This document shows positions 1 through 6,664 of a DNA stretch of 18,024 bases, one piece after another (positions within the stretch are counted from its first letter, which is position 1; each line of letters starts with the position of its first letter). Source of the DNA: Kiritimatiellia bacterium (lineage in GTDB: Bacteria; Verrucomicrobiota; Kiritimatiellia; RFP12; UBA1067). The stretch lies in assembly GCA_904502135.1 (NCBI GenBank), contig CAJGDE010000031.1, positions 1 through 18,024 of the forward strand. The letters are read 5' to 3'. Position numbers and translations under genes: made by a program. Below the pieces are notes generated by a model. The model worked only from the letters and a program-made list of their open reading frames with translations, did not search any database and was not told where the DNA came from.

Positions 1-91
1 AGAGTGACGAATCGGCGAGTCGAACGATGTCGAAAGTGCCAACGCGGCGTTTATTCGCCCCGTAGCGGGACGGAACCTTTTCAGATGAGGC

Positions 92-158
92 GATTTGCGC
101 AGGACTGCGACCCGAAGACGTACTTGTGTACGTCGAGCGGTCGCAAGGACGCGCAATC
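92..158. repeat. Long symmetric inverted repeat / candidate structured RNA
   Basis: The 67-base segment is almost a perfect dyad centred between 125 and 126. From outside in: 92-100 pairs with 151-158 (GATTTGCGC against GCGCAATC, one bulged T), AGGAC (101-105) faces AGGAC (146-150), TGCGACC (106-112) pairs with GGTCGCA (139-145), CGAA (113-116) faces GAGC (135-138), and GACGTAC (117-123) pairs with GTACGTC (128-134) around a TTGT loop (124-127). No T-run follows, so it does not look like an intrinsic terminator. It could be a REP-like interspersed element, a structured small RNA or a processing site. The symmetry is seen directly; the role is unknown. Confidence 0.6.
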
Positions 159-205
159 CGGCCGCATAAGCGCGGGAGCACGGTTGCCGCGACATCCGCC
201 GCATT

Positions 206-234
206 TTGACAAGTCACTTAATCAACACTATGTT
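206..234 (+). promoter_or_regulatory. Possible sigma70-type promoter, weak
   Basis: TTGACA at 206-211 is followed after 17 bases by TATGTT (229-234). The octamer TTTTGACA occurs at 204-211 and again at 238-245, but the second copy has no good -10 box at normal spacing. If active, this promoter would give a long leader for the hydrogenase operon. The candidate at 318-347 is better placed. Apart from this, 159-317 shows no gene or other structure I can support. Confidence 0.25.
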
Positions 235-317
235 CAGTTTTGACAATACTATCATCTTTCTCGCCCGGCAACACTCTACAGCAGTTGCACAGGCGATTAA
301 GTTACATATTGTTATCC

Positions 318-347
318 TTGCCTAACTTATGATTGAAATGATATAAT
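318..347 (+). promoter_or_regulatory. Promoter of the hydrogenase operon
   Basis: TTGCCT (318-323) and a consensus TATAAT (342-347) are separated by 18 bases. A TG one base before the -10 (339-340) makes it an extended -10 promoter. Transcription would begin near 354, leaving about 30 bases before the hndA GTG. The surrounding 300-360 stretch is clearly AT-rich compared with the flanking sequence. No operator or riboswitch is evident. Confidence 0.6.
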
Positions 348-370
348 TATATCTAATTAATCACCACCAC

Positions 371-376
371 AAGGAG
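371..376 (+). promoter_or_regulatory. Ribosome binding site that decides the hndA start
   Basis: AAGGAG lies only two bases before the GTG at 379 but eight bases before the in-frame GTG at 385. The second spacing is normal and the first is too short, so 385 is taken as the start of hndA. Confidence 0.65.
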
Positions 377-384
377 AAGTGAAA

Positions 385-864
385 GTGAGCGATCAGTTAG
401 AACAGATGACGCCTGAACTTAAGGCGTTCATACAGGAATGGAAGTCCAAACCTGGTAATCTCATCATGGTCCTTCATCAGGTCCAGCAGAAATATGGTTA
501 TATTCCGCGCAATATTGCGATTGAGACGGCGGAGCTTCTTGAAGTTCCACTCGCAAAAATTTACGGAGTTGTAACTTTCTACAATTTCTTCAAGTTGCAG
601 AAAGCCGGTAAGTACATTATTCAAGTCTGTCTCGGAACGGCTTGCTACTTGCGCGGCGGCGACGACATTATTAAGGAATTCGAACGCCAGCTCGGCATTG
701 GTGTTAACGGAACGACACCTGACGGCATGTTCTCGGTTGAGGCCGTGCGCTGCATCGGTTGCTGCGGTCTTGCGCCGGCAGTCGTAGTTAACGGCGAGGT
801 TCACGGTAAGCTTACGACAAAGGATGTCGCAAACGTTATCGCGAAATACCGCGAGCTTGGTTAA
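385..864 (+). CDS. hndA: NAD(P)-linked [FeFe] hydrogenase, NuoE-like subunit HndA
   Basis: This 159-residue protein is the small [2Fe-2S] thioredoxin-fold subunit of a multimeric, cytoplasmic [FeFe] hydrogenase, related to NuoE of complex I. It passes electrons between the flavin subunit and the rest of the complex. A helical N-terminal part (residues 10-75, with the family-typical segment YGYIP and YGVVTFYNFF) is followed by the cluster domain. The four ligands are visible as C82-x4-C87 (CLGTAC) and C123-x3-C127 (CIGCC). Length is normal for NuoE/HndA. The GTG start at 385 is chosen from ribosome binding site spacing; a GTG at 379 would add two residues. It is first in a four-gene operon behind the promoter at 318-347, and hndB follows after 20 bases. 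HydC of trimeric bifurcating hydrogenases is the same family. The hnd name is preferred because of the hndB neighbour. Confidence 0.92.
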   Translation: MSDQLEQMTPELKAFIQEWKSKPGNLIMVLHQVQQKYGYIPRNIAIETAELLEVPLAKIYGVVTFYNFFKLQKAGKYIIQVCLGTACYLRGGDDIIKEFERQLGIGVNGTTPDGMFSVEAVRCIGCCGLAPAVVVNGEVHGKLTTKDVANVIAKYRELG

Positions 865-884
865 AATTTCAGGAGGTAATAAAA

Positions 885-1280
885 ATGGCCAAAATGACTT
901 TGGAAGATTTGCGCAAGATGCGCGAAGAAAAGCAGAAGGCGATGGAAATGCGCGACAGCTCCAATAAAGACGTGCAGGTTATCGTCGGTATGGGCACATG
1001 CGGTATTGCAGCGGGCGCTAAAGATACGTTTACGTCCCTCATCGATACTCTCACCGAGAAGGGGCTTACGAACGTTCTCGTGCGTCAGACCGGCTGCATG
1101 GGGCTTTGCCATAGTGAGCCTACCGTCGAGGTCGTCGCTCCTGGAATGCCTACGGTCATCTACGGAAAGGTAGATGCGGCCACGGCGAAGGAAATCGTTG
1201 AAAAGCATATCGTCGGTAGAGAGCTCGTCGATTCGAAAATCTGCGACAAGCCTTCGATTGACATCATTAAGGAGAGCTGA
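885..1280 (+). CDS. hndB: HndB-like [2Fe-2S] thioredoxin-fold hydrogenase subunit
   Basis: This is a 131-residue protein of the HndB type, found between HndA and HndC in tetrameric NADP-reducing hydrogenases. A charged helical N-terminus (residues 5-25) leads into a thioredoxin-like ferredoxin domain. Cysteines seen are C39 (in GMGTCGIAAG), C71 and C75 (TGCMGLC), plus C120 near the C-terminus. The position matching the first Cys in the equivalent domain of HndC (C10 there) is Gly here, so the usual four-Cys set is incomplete. The fourth ligand could be C120, or no cluster may be bound. An ideal AGGAGG site precedes the ATG by seven bases. The gene sits 20 bases after hndA and five bases before hndC, clearly one transcript. 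Its exact role in the complex is not established from sequence. Confidence 0.87.
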   Translation: MAKMTLEDLRKMREEKQKAMEMRDSSNKDVQVIVGMGTCGIAAGAKDTFTSLIDTLTEKGLTNVLVRQTGCMGLCHSEPTVEVVAPGMPTVIYGKVDAATAKEIVEKHIVGRELVDSKICDKPSIDIIKES

Positions 1281-1285
1281 GCGTC

Positions 1286-3073
1286 ATGGCATACGAATCA
1301 TATATTCTCGTTTGCGGCGGTACCGCGTGTTTCTCCGGTGGCGGCGACAAGATTATCGATGAATTCAAGGCGAAACTCGGTGAGGCCGGGCTTGCTGAGA
1401 AGGTTCAGGTCGTAGCTACGGGCTGCCTCGGTTTCTGCGAGCAGGGTCCGATCGTCAAGGTTCTTCCTCAGGGAACGTTCTACGTCCAGGTCAAGCCTGA
1501 AGACGTCAAGGAAATCGTGAACGAGCACCTCGTTAAGGGTCGTGTCGTGCAGCGTCTTTGCTACGATCCCGATCAGGCGAAGAAGCTTGTCGCCGAGGCG
1601 AACATTCCGTTCTATCAGAAGCAGTATCGTATCGTCCTTCGCAACTGCGGCGTAATCGACCCCGAGAAGATTGACGATTACATCGCCCGTGACGGTTACA
1701 AGGCGATTGAAAAGGTGCTCTTCGAAATGACGCCCGAACAGGTTGTCGAAGAGATTTTGAAGTCCGGTCTTCGCGGCCGCGGCGGCGCGGGCTTCCCCAC
1801 TGGTATGAAGTGGAAGTTCGCCGCAGCTCAGCCCAAGGGTCAGAAGTACATGGTCTGCAACGCTGACGAAGGCGACCCTGGCGCGTACATGGACCGCTCA
1901 ACTCTTGAGGGCGATCCCCACTCGATTCTCGAGGCGATGATTATTGCCGGTTACGCGATTGGCGCGAACAAGGGTTATATTTACATCCGCGCCGAATATC
2001 CTCTGGCCATTCACCGTCTTGAGCTCGCCATCAAGCAGGCTCGCGAGTACGGGCTTCTCGGCGAGAAGATTCTCGGCAGCGACCATGATTTCGATATCGA
2101 GCTCAGATTCGGCGCCGGCGCGTTTGTTTGCGGCGAAGAGACGGCTCCTTTGCAGTCGATTGAAGGTAATCGCGGTATGCCCAAGCCTCGTCCGCCGTTC
2201 CCGGCCGTCAAGGGTCTTTGGGATTGCCCGACCGTCATCAACAACGTCGAAACGCTCGCCAACATTCCTGTCATCATCAACAAGGGTGCTGATTGGTTCA
2301 ATAAGATCGGCACTGAGACGACGAAGGGCACGAAGGTGTTCGCTCTTACCGGTAAGGTCAACAACTCTGGTCTTATCGAAGTTCCCATGGGTACGACGCT
2401 TCGCGAAATCATTTTCGATATCGGCGGCGGCATCCGCGGCGGTCACGAGTTCAAGGCGGCTCAGACGGGCGGACCTTCGGGCGGCATTATTCCTCCTCAG
2501 TTCCTCGACACCGCCATCGACTTCGAGTCTCTCGCCAAGATCGGCTCGATTATGGGTTCGGGCGGCCTTATCGTCATGGATGAGACGGACTGCGTAGTTG
2601 ACATCGCCAAGTTCTATCTCGACTTTACGGTCGATGAGTCCTGCGGAAAGTGCGCTCCGTGCCGTATCGGCGGCAGAAAGCTTCTTAACTACCTCAACAA
2701 GATTTCAGAGGGCCGCGGCGTTGAAGACGACATCAAGCAGCTTGAAGCTATCTCCGATTCCATGTGCAAGGCGTCATTGTGCGGTCTTGGGCAGACGGCG
2801 GCTAACCCCGTCAAGTCCACGCTCAAGTACTTCATGGATGAATACATGGAGCATATCAAAGATAAGAAGTGCCGCAGCGGAAAGTGCTCTAAGCTCGTTC
2901 AGTATAAGATCGATGCTGAGAAGTGCAAGGGCTGCACGCTTTGTGCGCGCAAGTGCCCGGCGAACGCTATCGTCGGCGAACTTAAGAAGCCCCATGTCAT
3001 CGATACACAGAAGTGCGTCAAGTGCGGCGCGTGCGAGGCTGCATGTAAGTTCGGCGCCATCAGCCACGGCTAA
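1286..3073 (+). CDS. hndC: NAD(P)H- and FMN-binding subunit of [FeFe] hydrogenase (NuoF-like)
   Basis: This 595-residue flavin subunit exchanges electrons with NAD(P)H. Domains in order: an N-terminal [2Fe-2S] thioredoxin-like domain (C10, C15, C47, C51); the NuoF core with the glycine-rich NADH/FMN segment GLRGRGGAGFPTG (about 161-173), the FMN segment CNADEGDPGAYMDR (about 191-204) and GAFVCGEETA (about 278-287); an SLBB-like region; the [4Fe-4S] site C453/C456/C459 with C499 (C494 is nearby); and two C-terminal [4Fe-4S] ferredoxin motifs (C547, C550, C553, C557 and C577, C580, C583, C587). The length and the ferredoxin tail match HydB/HndC rather than plain NuoF. One oddity is Pro followed by Leu-Gln after CGEETA, where the family normally has Leu-Leu. 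AAGGAG lies 11 bases before the ATG. Homologues in electron-bifurcating enzymes split electrons between NAD(P)H and ferredoxin; that is inferred here. Confidence 0.94.
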   Translation: MAYESYILVCGGTACFSGGGDKIIDEFKAKLGEAGLAEKVQVVATGCLGFCEQGPIVKVLPQGTFYVQVKPEDVKEIVNEHLVKGRVVQRLCYDPDQAKKLVAEANIPFYQKQYRIVLRNCGVIDPEKIDDYIARDGYKAIEKVLFEMTPEQVVEEILKSGLRGRGGAGFPTGMKWKFAAAQPKGQKYMVCNADEGDPGAYMDRSTLEGDPHSILEAMIIAGYAIGANKGYIYIRAEYPLAIHRLELAIKQAREYGLLGEKILGSDHDFDIELRFGAGAFVCGEETAPLQSIEGNRGMPKPRPPFPAVKGLWDCPTVINNVETLANIPVIINKGADWFNKIGTETTKGTKVFALTGKVNNSGLIEVPMGTTLREIIFDIGGGIRGGHEFKAAQTGGPSGGIIPPQFLDTAIDFESLAKIGSIMGSGGLIVMDETDCVVDIAKFYLDFTVDESCGKCAPCRIGGRKLLNYLNKISEGRGVEDDIKQLEAISDSMCKASLCGLGQTAANPVKSTLKYFMDEYMEHIKDKKCRSGKCSKLVQYKIDAEKCKGCTLCARKCPANAIVGELKKPHVIDTQKCVKCGACEAACKFGAISHG

Positions 3074-3102
3074 GCGGGCCTTAAGGAAAGGAATTATTTA
3101 TC

Positions 3103-4893
3103 ATGGAAATGATTAAACTCGAAATCAACGGCGTAGAAGTTGAAGTTGAGAAGGGTTCAAACCTTCTTCAGGCGGCGCGCAAGGCCAACGTGAAGATACC
3201 GACTCTCTGCTACCATCCCGATCTTAAGCCAGGTGCAAGTTGCGGTATTTGCGTCGTAAGACAGCTCGTCCCCAGCCGCACCGAGCCCGGTAAGTTCGTC
3301 CCGTCGCCGAAGCTTCTTAGAGCCTGCTGCACTGAGGCGGTTGAAGGCATGAAGATTCTTACGCATGACCCTGACATTGTTCAGGTTCGCCGTACGGTTC
3401 TTGAACTCATTCTCGCCAATCACCCGAACGACTGCTTGCAGTGCCCCCGCAGCGGGCGTTGCGAACTTCAGGACATCGCTGCCGATTTCGGCATCCGCGA
3501 AGTCCCGTTCCCGAAAGAGGTCAACCACCGCGACAATGACACATCTACGCCTTCGCTCGTTCTTAATCCCGACAAGTGCATTAAGTGCGGAAGCTGCGCA
3601 GAAGTGTGTCAGAAGATGCAGAACGTGTGGGCTCTTGAGTTCATCGGTCGCGGCGAAAAGACTGTTATGGCTCCCGCTGCCGACGTCAAGCTCGCCGAGT
3701 CGCCCTGCATCAAGTGCGGTCAGTGCTCCGCGCACTGCCCTGTGGGCGCCATTTATGAGAATGACGAGACCGCTAAGGTCTGGGATGCCCTTCGCGATGA
3801 AGAGAAGGTCTGCCTCGTTCAGATCGCTCCTGCCGTCCGCGTCGCTCTCGGCGAAGATTTCGGCATGAAGCCCGGCGAACTTTCAACCGGTAAGATTTAC
3901 GCCGCGCTGCGCCGTCTTGGCTTCAACAAGGTGTTCGACACGAACTTCTCAGCTGATGTTACCATTATGGAGGAAGGCACGGAGTTCATCAAGCGCTTTA
4001 CTACCGGCGGTAAGCTTCCGCTCATCACCTCCTGCTGCCCCGCATGGACGGACTGGATGGAGAAGTACGCGCCTGACTTCACCGAGAACTTCTCGTCCGC
4101 AAAGTCGCCGCAGCAGATGCTCAGCGCTCTTGCCAAGACTTACTGGGCCGAGAAGAACGGTGTCGACGGCAAGAAGGTTCACGTAACGTCCATCATGCCT
4201 TGCACGGCTAAGAAGTTCGAAATCGCCCGCGATAAGTCTATGGAGTCTTCAGGCTCGCAGGATACCGATGTAGTTCTTACGACCCGCGAACTCGCCCGCA
4301 TGATCAAGGCCGCCGGCATTGACTTTATGTCACTTCCCGATGAGCCTGCCGACGATCTTCTCGGCGCCTACACGGGTGCTGGCACGATCTTCGGCGTTAC
4401 TGGCGGCGTTATGGAAGCGGCTCTTCGTACGGCCTACTGCCTCATCACGAAGGAGGCTCAGCCTCCGGCGATTGAGTTCACAGCGGTTCGCGGTATGGAA
4501 GGTGTCAAGACGGCGACAATCGACATCAAGGGCACAAAGGTCAATATCGCAGTTGCTCACCAGATGGGCAATGTCGAGAAGGTCTTGAACGAAGTGCGTG
4601 AAGACATTAAGAATGGCGTTAAACCCCGCTATGACTTCATTGAAGTTATGGCTTGCCGCGGTGGCTGCATCGGCGGCGGTGGTCAGCCTTGCCTTGCGAC
4701 CGACGAAGTTCGTGCAGCGCGCACGGCCGGTCTCTACAGTGATGATGAGAAGTCAACCGTTCGCATGTCGCACCTCAACCCTGAGGTTCAGTCCCTTTAC
4801 AAGGATTACCTCGGTGAGCCCGGTAGCGAGAAGGCGGAGCATCTCCTTCATACGCACTACCACAAGCGCGAGCTTTATAAGTTCACGAAGTAA
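3103..4893 (+). CDS. hndD: Catalytic [FeFe] hydrogenase subunit (HydA/HndD, group A)
   Basis: This 596-residue catalytic subunit reduces protons or oxidises H2 at the H-cluster. Domains: an N-terminal [2Fe-2S] ferredoxin (C36, C47, C50 and C75 or C76); a His-Cys3 [4Fe-4S] site (H107, C111, C114, C120); two [4Fe-4S] motifs (C159, C162, C165, C169 and C202, C205, C208, C212); then the H-cluster domain with all three signatures: L1 TSCCPAW (C311, C312), L2 MPCTAKKFE (C367), and L3 EVMACRGGCIGGGGQP (C518, C522). A C-terminal small-subunit-like segment (about 550-595) ends HTHYHKRELYKF. All ligands needed for catalysis are present. The first ferredoxin has a longer C50-C75 spacing than usual. The ATG at 3103 has a GGAAAGGA site about ten bases upstream; an ATG two codons later is less well placed. 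Together with hndABC it fits an NAD(P)-linked, probably bifurcating group A3 enzyme. No maturases are in the window. Confidence 0.96.
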   Translation: MEMIKLEINGVEVEVEKGSNLLQAARKANVKIPTLCYHPDLKPGASCGICVVRQLVPSRTEPGKFVPSPKLLRACCTEAVEGMKILTHDPDIVQVRRTVLELILANHPNDCLQCPRSGRCELQDIAADFGIREVPFPKEVNHRDNDTSTPSLVLNPDKCIKCGSCAEVCQKMQNVWALEFIGRGEKTVMAPAADVKLAESPCIKCGQCSAHCPVGAIYENDETAKVWDALRDEEKVCLVQIAPAVRVALGEDFGMKPGELSTGKIYAALRRLGFNKVFDTNFSADVTIMEEGTEFIKRFTTGGKLPLITSCCPAWTDWMEKYAPDFTENFSSAKSPQQMLSALAKTYWAEKNGVDGKKVHVTSIMPCTAKKFEIARDKSMESSGSQDTDVVLTTRELARMIKAAGIDFMSLPDEPADDLLGAYTGAGTIFGVTGGVMEAALRTAYCLITKEAQPPAIEFTAVRGMEGVKTATIDIKGTKVNIAVAHQMGNVEKVLNEVREDIKNGVKPRYDFIEVMACRGGCIGGGGQPCLATDEVRAARTAGLYSDDEKSTVRMSHLNPEVQSLYKDYLGEPGSEKAEHLLHTHYHKRELYKFTK

Positions 4894-4909
4894 GACTTCT
4901 TAACAGGTC

Positions 4910-4951
4910 AAAAAAAGAAGACGCGAAAAATACATCGCGTCTTCTTTTTTT
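4910..4951. terminator. Intrinsic terminator after hndD, likely bidirectional
   Basis: A perfect 16-bp stem (4910-4925 with 4936-4951) encloses a ten-base loop. The G+C-rich inner part is GAAGACGCG/CGCGTCTTC. The outer part is an A-run on the left and a T-run on the right, so it would terminate transcription on either strand. It begins 17 bases after the hndD stop and separates the hydrogenase operon from the secretion operon. Confidence 0.9.
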
Positions 4952-4993
4952 ATGAATTTTTCTTTGAACTTATTTATTGTCGGTGGCGTTAAT

Positions 4994-5023
4994 ATGATTG
5001 ATGTTGCGAATATTTTCCGTTAA
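4994..5023 (+). other. Possible nine-codon leader frame overlapping the first pilin start
   Basis: ATG at 4994 opens a frame of nine codons ending in TAA (5021-5023), out of frame with the pilin gene and overlapping its start. The only Shine-Dalgarno-like bases nearby, GGTGG at 4982-4986, are spaced seven bases from this ATG but 14 from the pilin ATG at 5001. It may be chance, or it may control pilin translation. Confidence 0.2.
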
Positions 5024-5909
5024 AAGAGGCGGTTTCACGTTAGTGGAACTTACGTCGGTTATTGCAATTTTGGCCATTCTGGCCGTTTTTGCAGTAAGTC
5101 GACTCTCTTCGTTCGCTTCTCGTGCGAAAGAAACGGTAGTAAAGAAAGATCTTTTGACGATTAGCGAGGCTTTTGTTAGTCCTAACGGCGGATATATTGC
5201 GGATATGGCGAAAATTCCCGGGTTTTCTCGCTCTTACCTTAGGGTTGCTAATTTGCTTGTTTCGACAAATTTATATGGTGAAGTTATAGACGGATCAAAT
5301 AATATGAGAGGCATTAGGGTCGATGAGCAGTATTCCATCATAAAGGGTCTTTCATCGGCAGAGGAGTTTAGAACTTGGAGCGAAGAGAGAAAACGCGGTT
5401 GGAGAGGACCGTATCTGAAAAACTTTTTAGGGGTCTTTCCTTCGCGCAGCGATCGTCGTTTTACGGATGATGCGACATTTGAAGAGAGAGGCTTTTTCCC
5501 GGCGGTTGACGGACTAAGGCTGCCATCTGATTTTTCCGATTCCGATCTTTCGGTTTACGGCTTTCCCGGCGAGGCGGCCATCATCGATCCGTGGGGGAAT
5601 CCGTATGTTCTTCAAATTCCTCCAGCTCAGGCGTTTTCTTCTCACAGCGCGACGAACGTTTCTGATTTGCAAAGGTTTAGATACGCTAGAATAGTATCGG
5701 CCGGTCCTGATGGGGTACTTTCAACTCCATGTTATACTGTCAACGAGACGAATGATTGGCGTGAAATCGGCATTAACTGGTCGAACAGGCGTCATCGTAC
5801 GATTTCAAGGCAGGCTGGCCTTGTTGAAGGCGATGATCGATCGTTAAGAGGTGATGACATTGTGCTTTTTCTCAATCGCAATGATATTGATGAAGGAGAT
5901 GTGCTGTGA
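5001..5909 (+). CDS. Large GspG-like pseudopilin (type II secretion / type IV pilus family)
   Basis: This 302-residue protein has a class III prepilin signal. An 11-residue leader ends in Gly-Gly, followed by FTLVELTSVIAILAILAVFA, with cleavage expected before Phe and the conserved Glu at mature position 5. The hydrophobic helix is followed by a large globular domain with W-R-G-PYLK (near residue 137), DPWGNPY (about 196-202) and an S-A-G-P-D-G segment, all reminiscent of the GspG calcium-binding C-terminus. GspG proteins are usually about 140-150 residues, so this one carries an extra ~150. It would sit in the inner membrane before assembly into a pseudopilus. The ATG at 5001 has no strong ribosome binding site; a TTG at 4998 is the alternative. 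It is first of nine genes, just after the hndD terminator. A type IV pilin role cannot be excluded. Confidence 0.82.
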   Translation: MLRIFSVKRGGFTLVELTSVIAILAILAVFAVSRLSSFASRAKETVVKKDLLTISEAFVSPNGGYIADMAKIPGFSRSYLRVANLLVSTNLYGEVIDGSNNMRGIRVDEQYSIIKGLSSAEEFRTWSEERKRGWRGPYLKNFLGVFPSRSDRRFTDDATFEERGFFPAVDGLRLPSDFSDSDLSVYGFPGEAAIIDPWGNPYVLQIPPAQAFSSHSATNVSDLQRFRYARIVSAGPDGVLSTPCYTVNETNDWREIGINWSNRRHRTISRQAGLVEGDDRSLRGDDIVLFLNRNDIDEGDVL

Positions 5910-6664
5910 AGAGGGCATTTTCACTTCTTGAAATGACGGTTGTGCTTGCCATTATAGCGCTTCTTACGCATTTGGCCGTTCTGAATCTCGGAGAATACAG
6001 AAACAAAAAGCTTGAAAAAGAGGCCGATAGACATCTTTCTGAAATCAAAGAGGCGGCAGAACGTTTTTTGCATGACGTAGGCAGGCTTCCTCGTCTTCAA
6101 CCTCATACAAATTCCTTAGGGCGCATATCGTGGACGCTTTCTGAACTTTGGGAAAAGCCGTCTCATCTTGATTATTGTCATCTTGTCAGAAAAGATTCAG
6201 TAAGTTTTGCCGTTGGTTGGAACGGGCCATATTTGAAAATGCCCTTCGGCGCGAATAGGCTTTTAGATCCGTGGGGGAATGAATTGGAGCTTGAAGATTC
6301 GGCTCATTTGAAGCGTCTTTGGGCGGATGCGCAGGATAATGTGACGAACATCTGCCATTACGGTTCATCTGGAAGAGAGGTAGACAAGAAATCTCTTTCG
6401 CTGATTCCGAATGGAGGGCTCGTCGCTGATTTGATTCTTACTGTTGATGCCGCGTCGTATGACGGCGATATCAGATGTTCTTGGTACGGAGCGTATGAGA
6501 ATGTGTTGACAAACGATACTCAGATCATCTTTAGCGGCTCTCAAGCAGTATTTAGAAATGTTCCGTGCGGGCCAAAGGCGATAAAAATTGTAACGTCGAA
6601 AGAGACGATAAGGTTTGTGGATGTCAAAGGGCCCGTGACGCAGATAGGGTTTAAGGTGCAATGA
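5906..6664 (+). CDS. Second pseudopilin, GspG/GspH-like
   Basis: This 252-residue pseudopilin has a short leader (M-K-R-A) followed by FSLLEMTVVLAIIALLTHLA. The Glu is at mature position 5, but the residue before the cleavage site is Ala, not the usual Gly. The globular part shares W-N-G-PYLK and DPWGNELE with the preceding pilin, so the two are diverged paralogues. A Y-G-S-S-G segment lies where GspG has its S-x-G-x-D-G loop. The GTG start overlaps the previous stop (GTGA), with AAGGAG seven bases upstream, which fits translational coupling. The C-terminal ~80 residues have no features I recognise and may form an extra beta domain. Expected role: a pseudopilus subunit, major or minor. Confidence 0.78.
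   Translation: MKRAFSLLEMTVVLAIIALLTHLAVLNLGEYRNKKLEKEADRHLSEIKEAAERFLHDVGRLPRLQPHTNSLGRISWTLSELWEKPSHLDYCHLVRKDSVSFAVGWNGPYLKMPFGANRLLDPWGNELELEDSAHLKRLWADAQDNVTNICHYGSSGREVDKKSLSLIPNGGLVADLILTVDAASYDGDIRCSWYGAYENVLTNDTQIIFSGSQAVFRNVPCGPKAIKIVTSKETIRFVDVKGPVTQIGFKVQ

Larger units (their letters stand above)
4..243 (+). other. Doubtful 79-codon open frame, probably not a gene
   Basis: An open frame runs from an ATG-like start near the left edge to a TGA at 241-243. The predicted peptide is rich in Arg, Cys and Pro, has no domain I recognise, and has no ribosome binding site that can be judged this close to the edge. Its middle lies over the long symmetric inverted repeat at 92-158, so base pairing is at least as good an explanation of the sequence as coding. 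The frame could be a chance product of a structured RNA or an interspersed repeat. I do not regard it as a real protein gene. Confidence 0.15.

Noticed and set aside
92..158. Hairpin as an intrinsic terminator of an upstream gene
   Set aside because: No T-run follows on either strand and the stem is interrupted by large symmetric loops.
240..268. Second TTGACA (240-245) as a promoter
   Set aside because: No acceptable -10 hexamer at 16-18 bases; the region there is C/G-rich.
1944..2597. 217-codon frame on the + strand in another frame of hndC
   Set aside because: Low-complexity Ser/Arg/Leu peptide produced by codon bias of hndC; hndC itself is intact.
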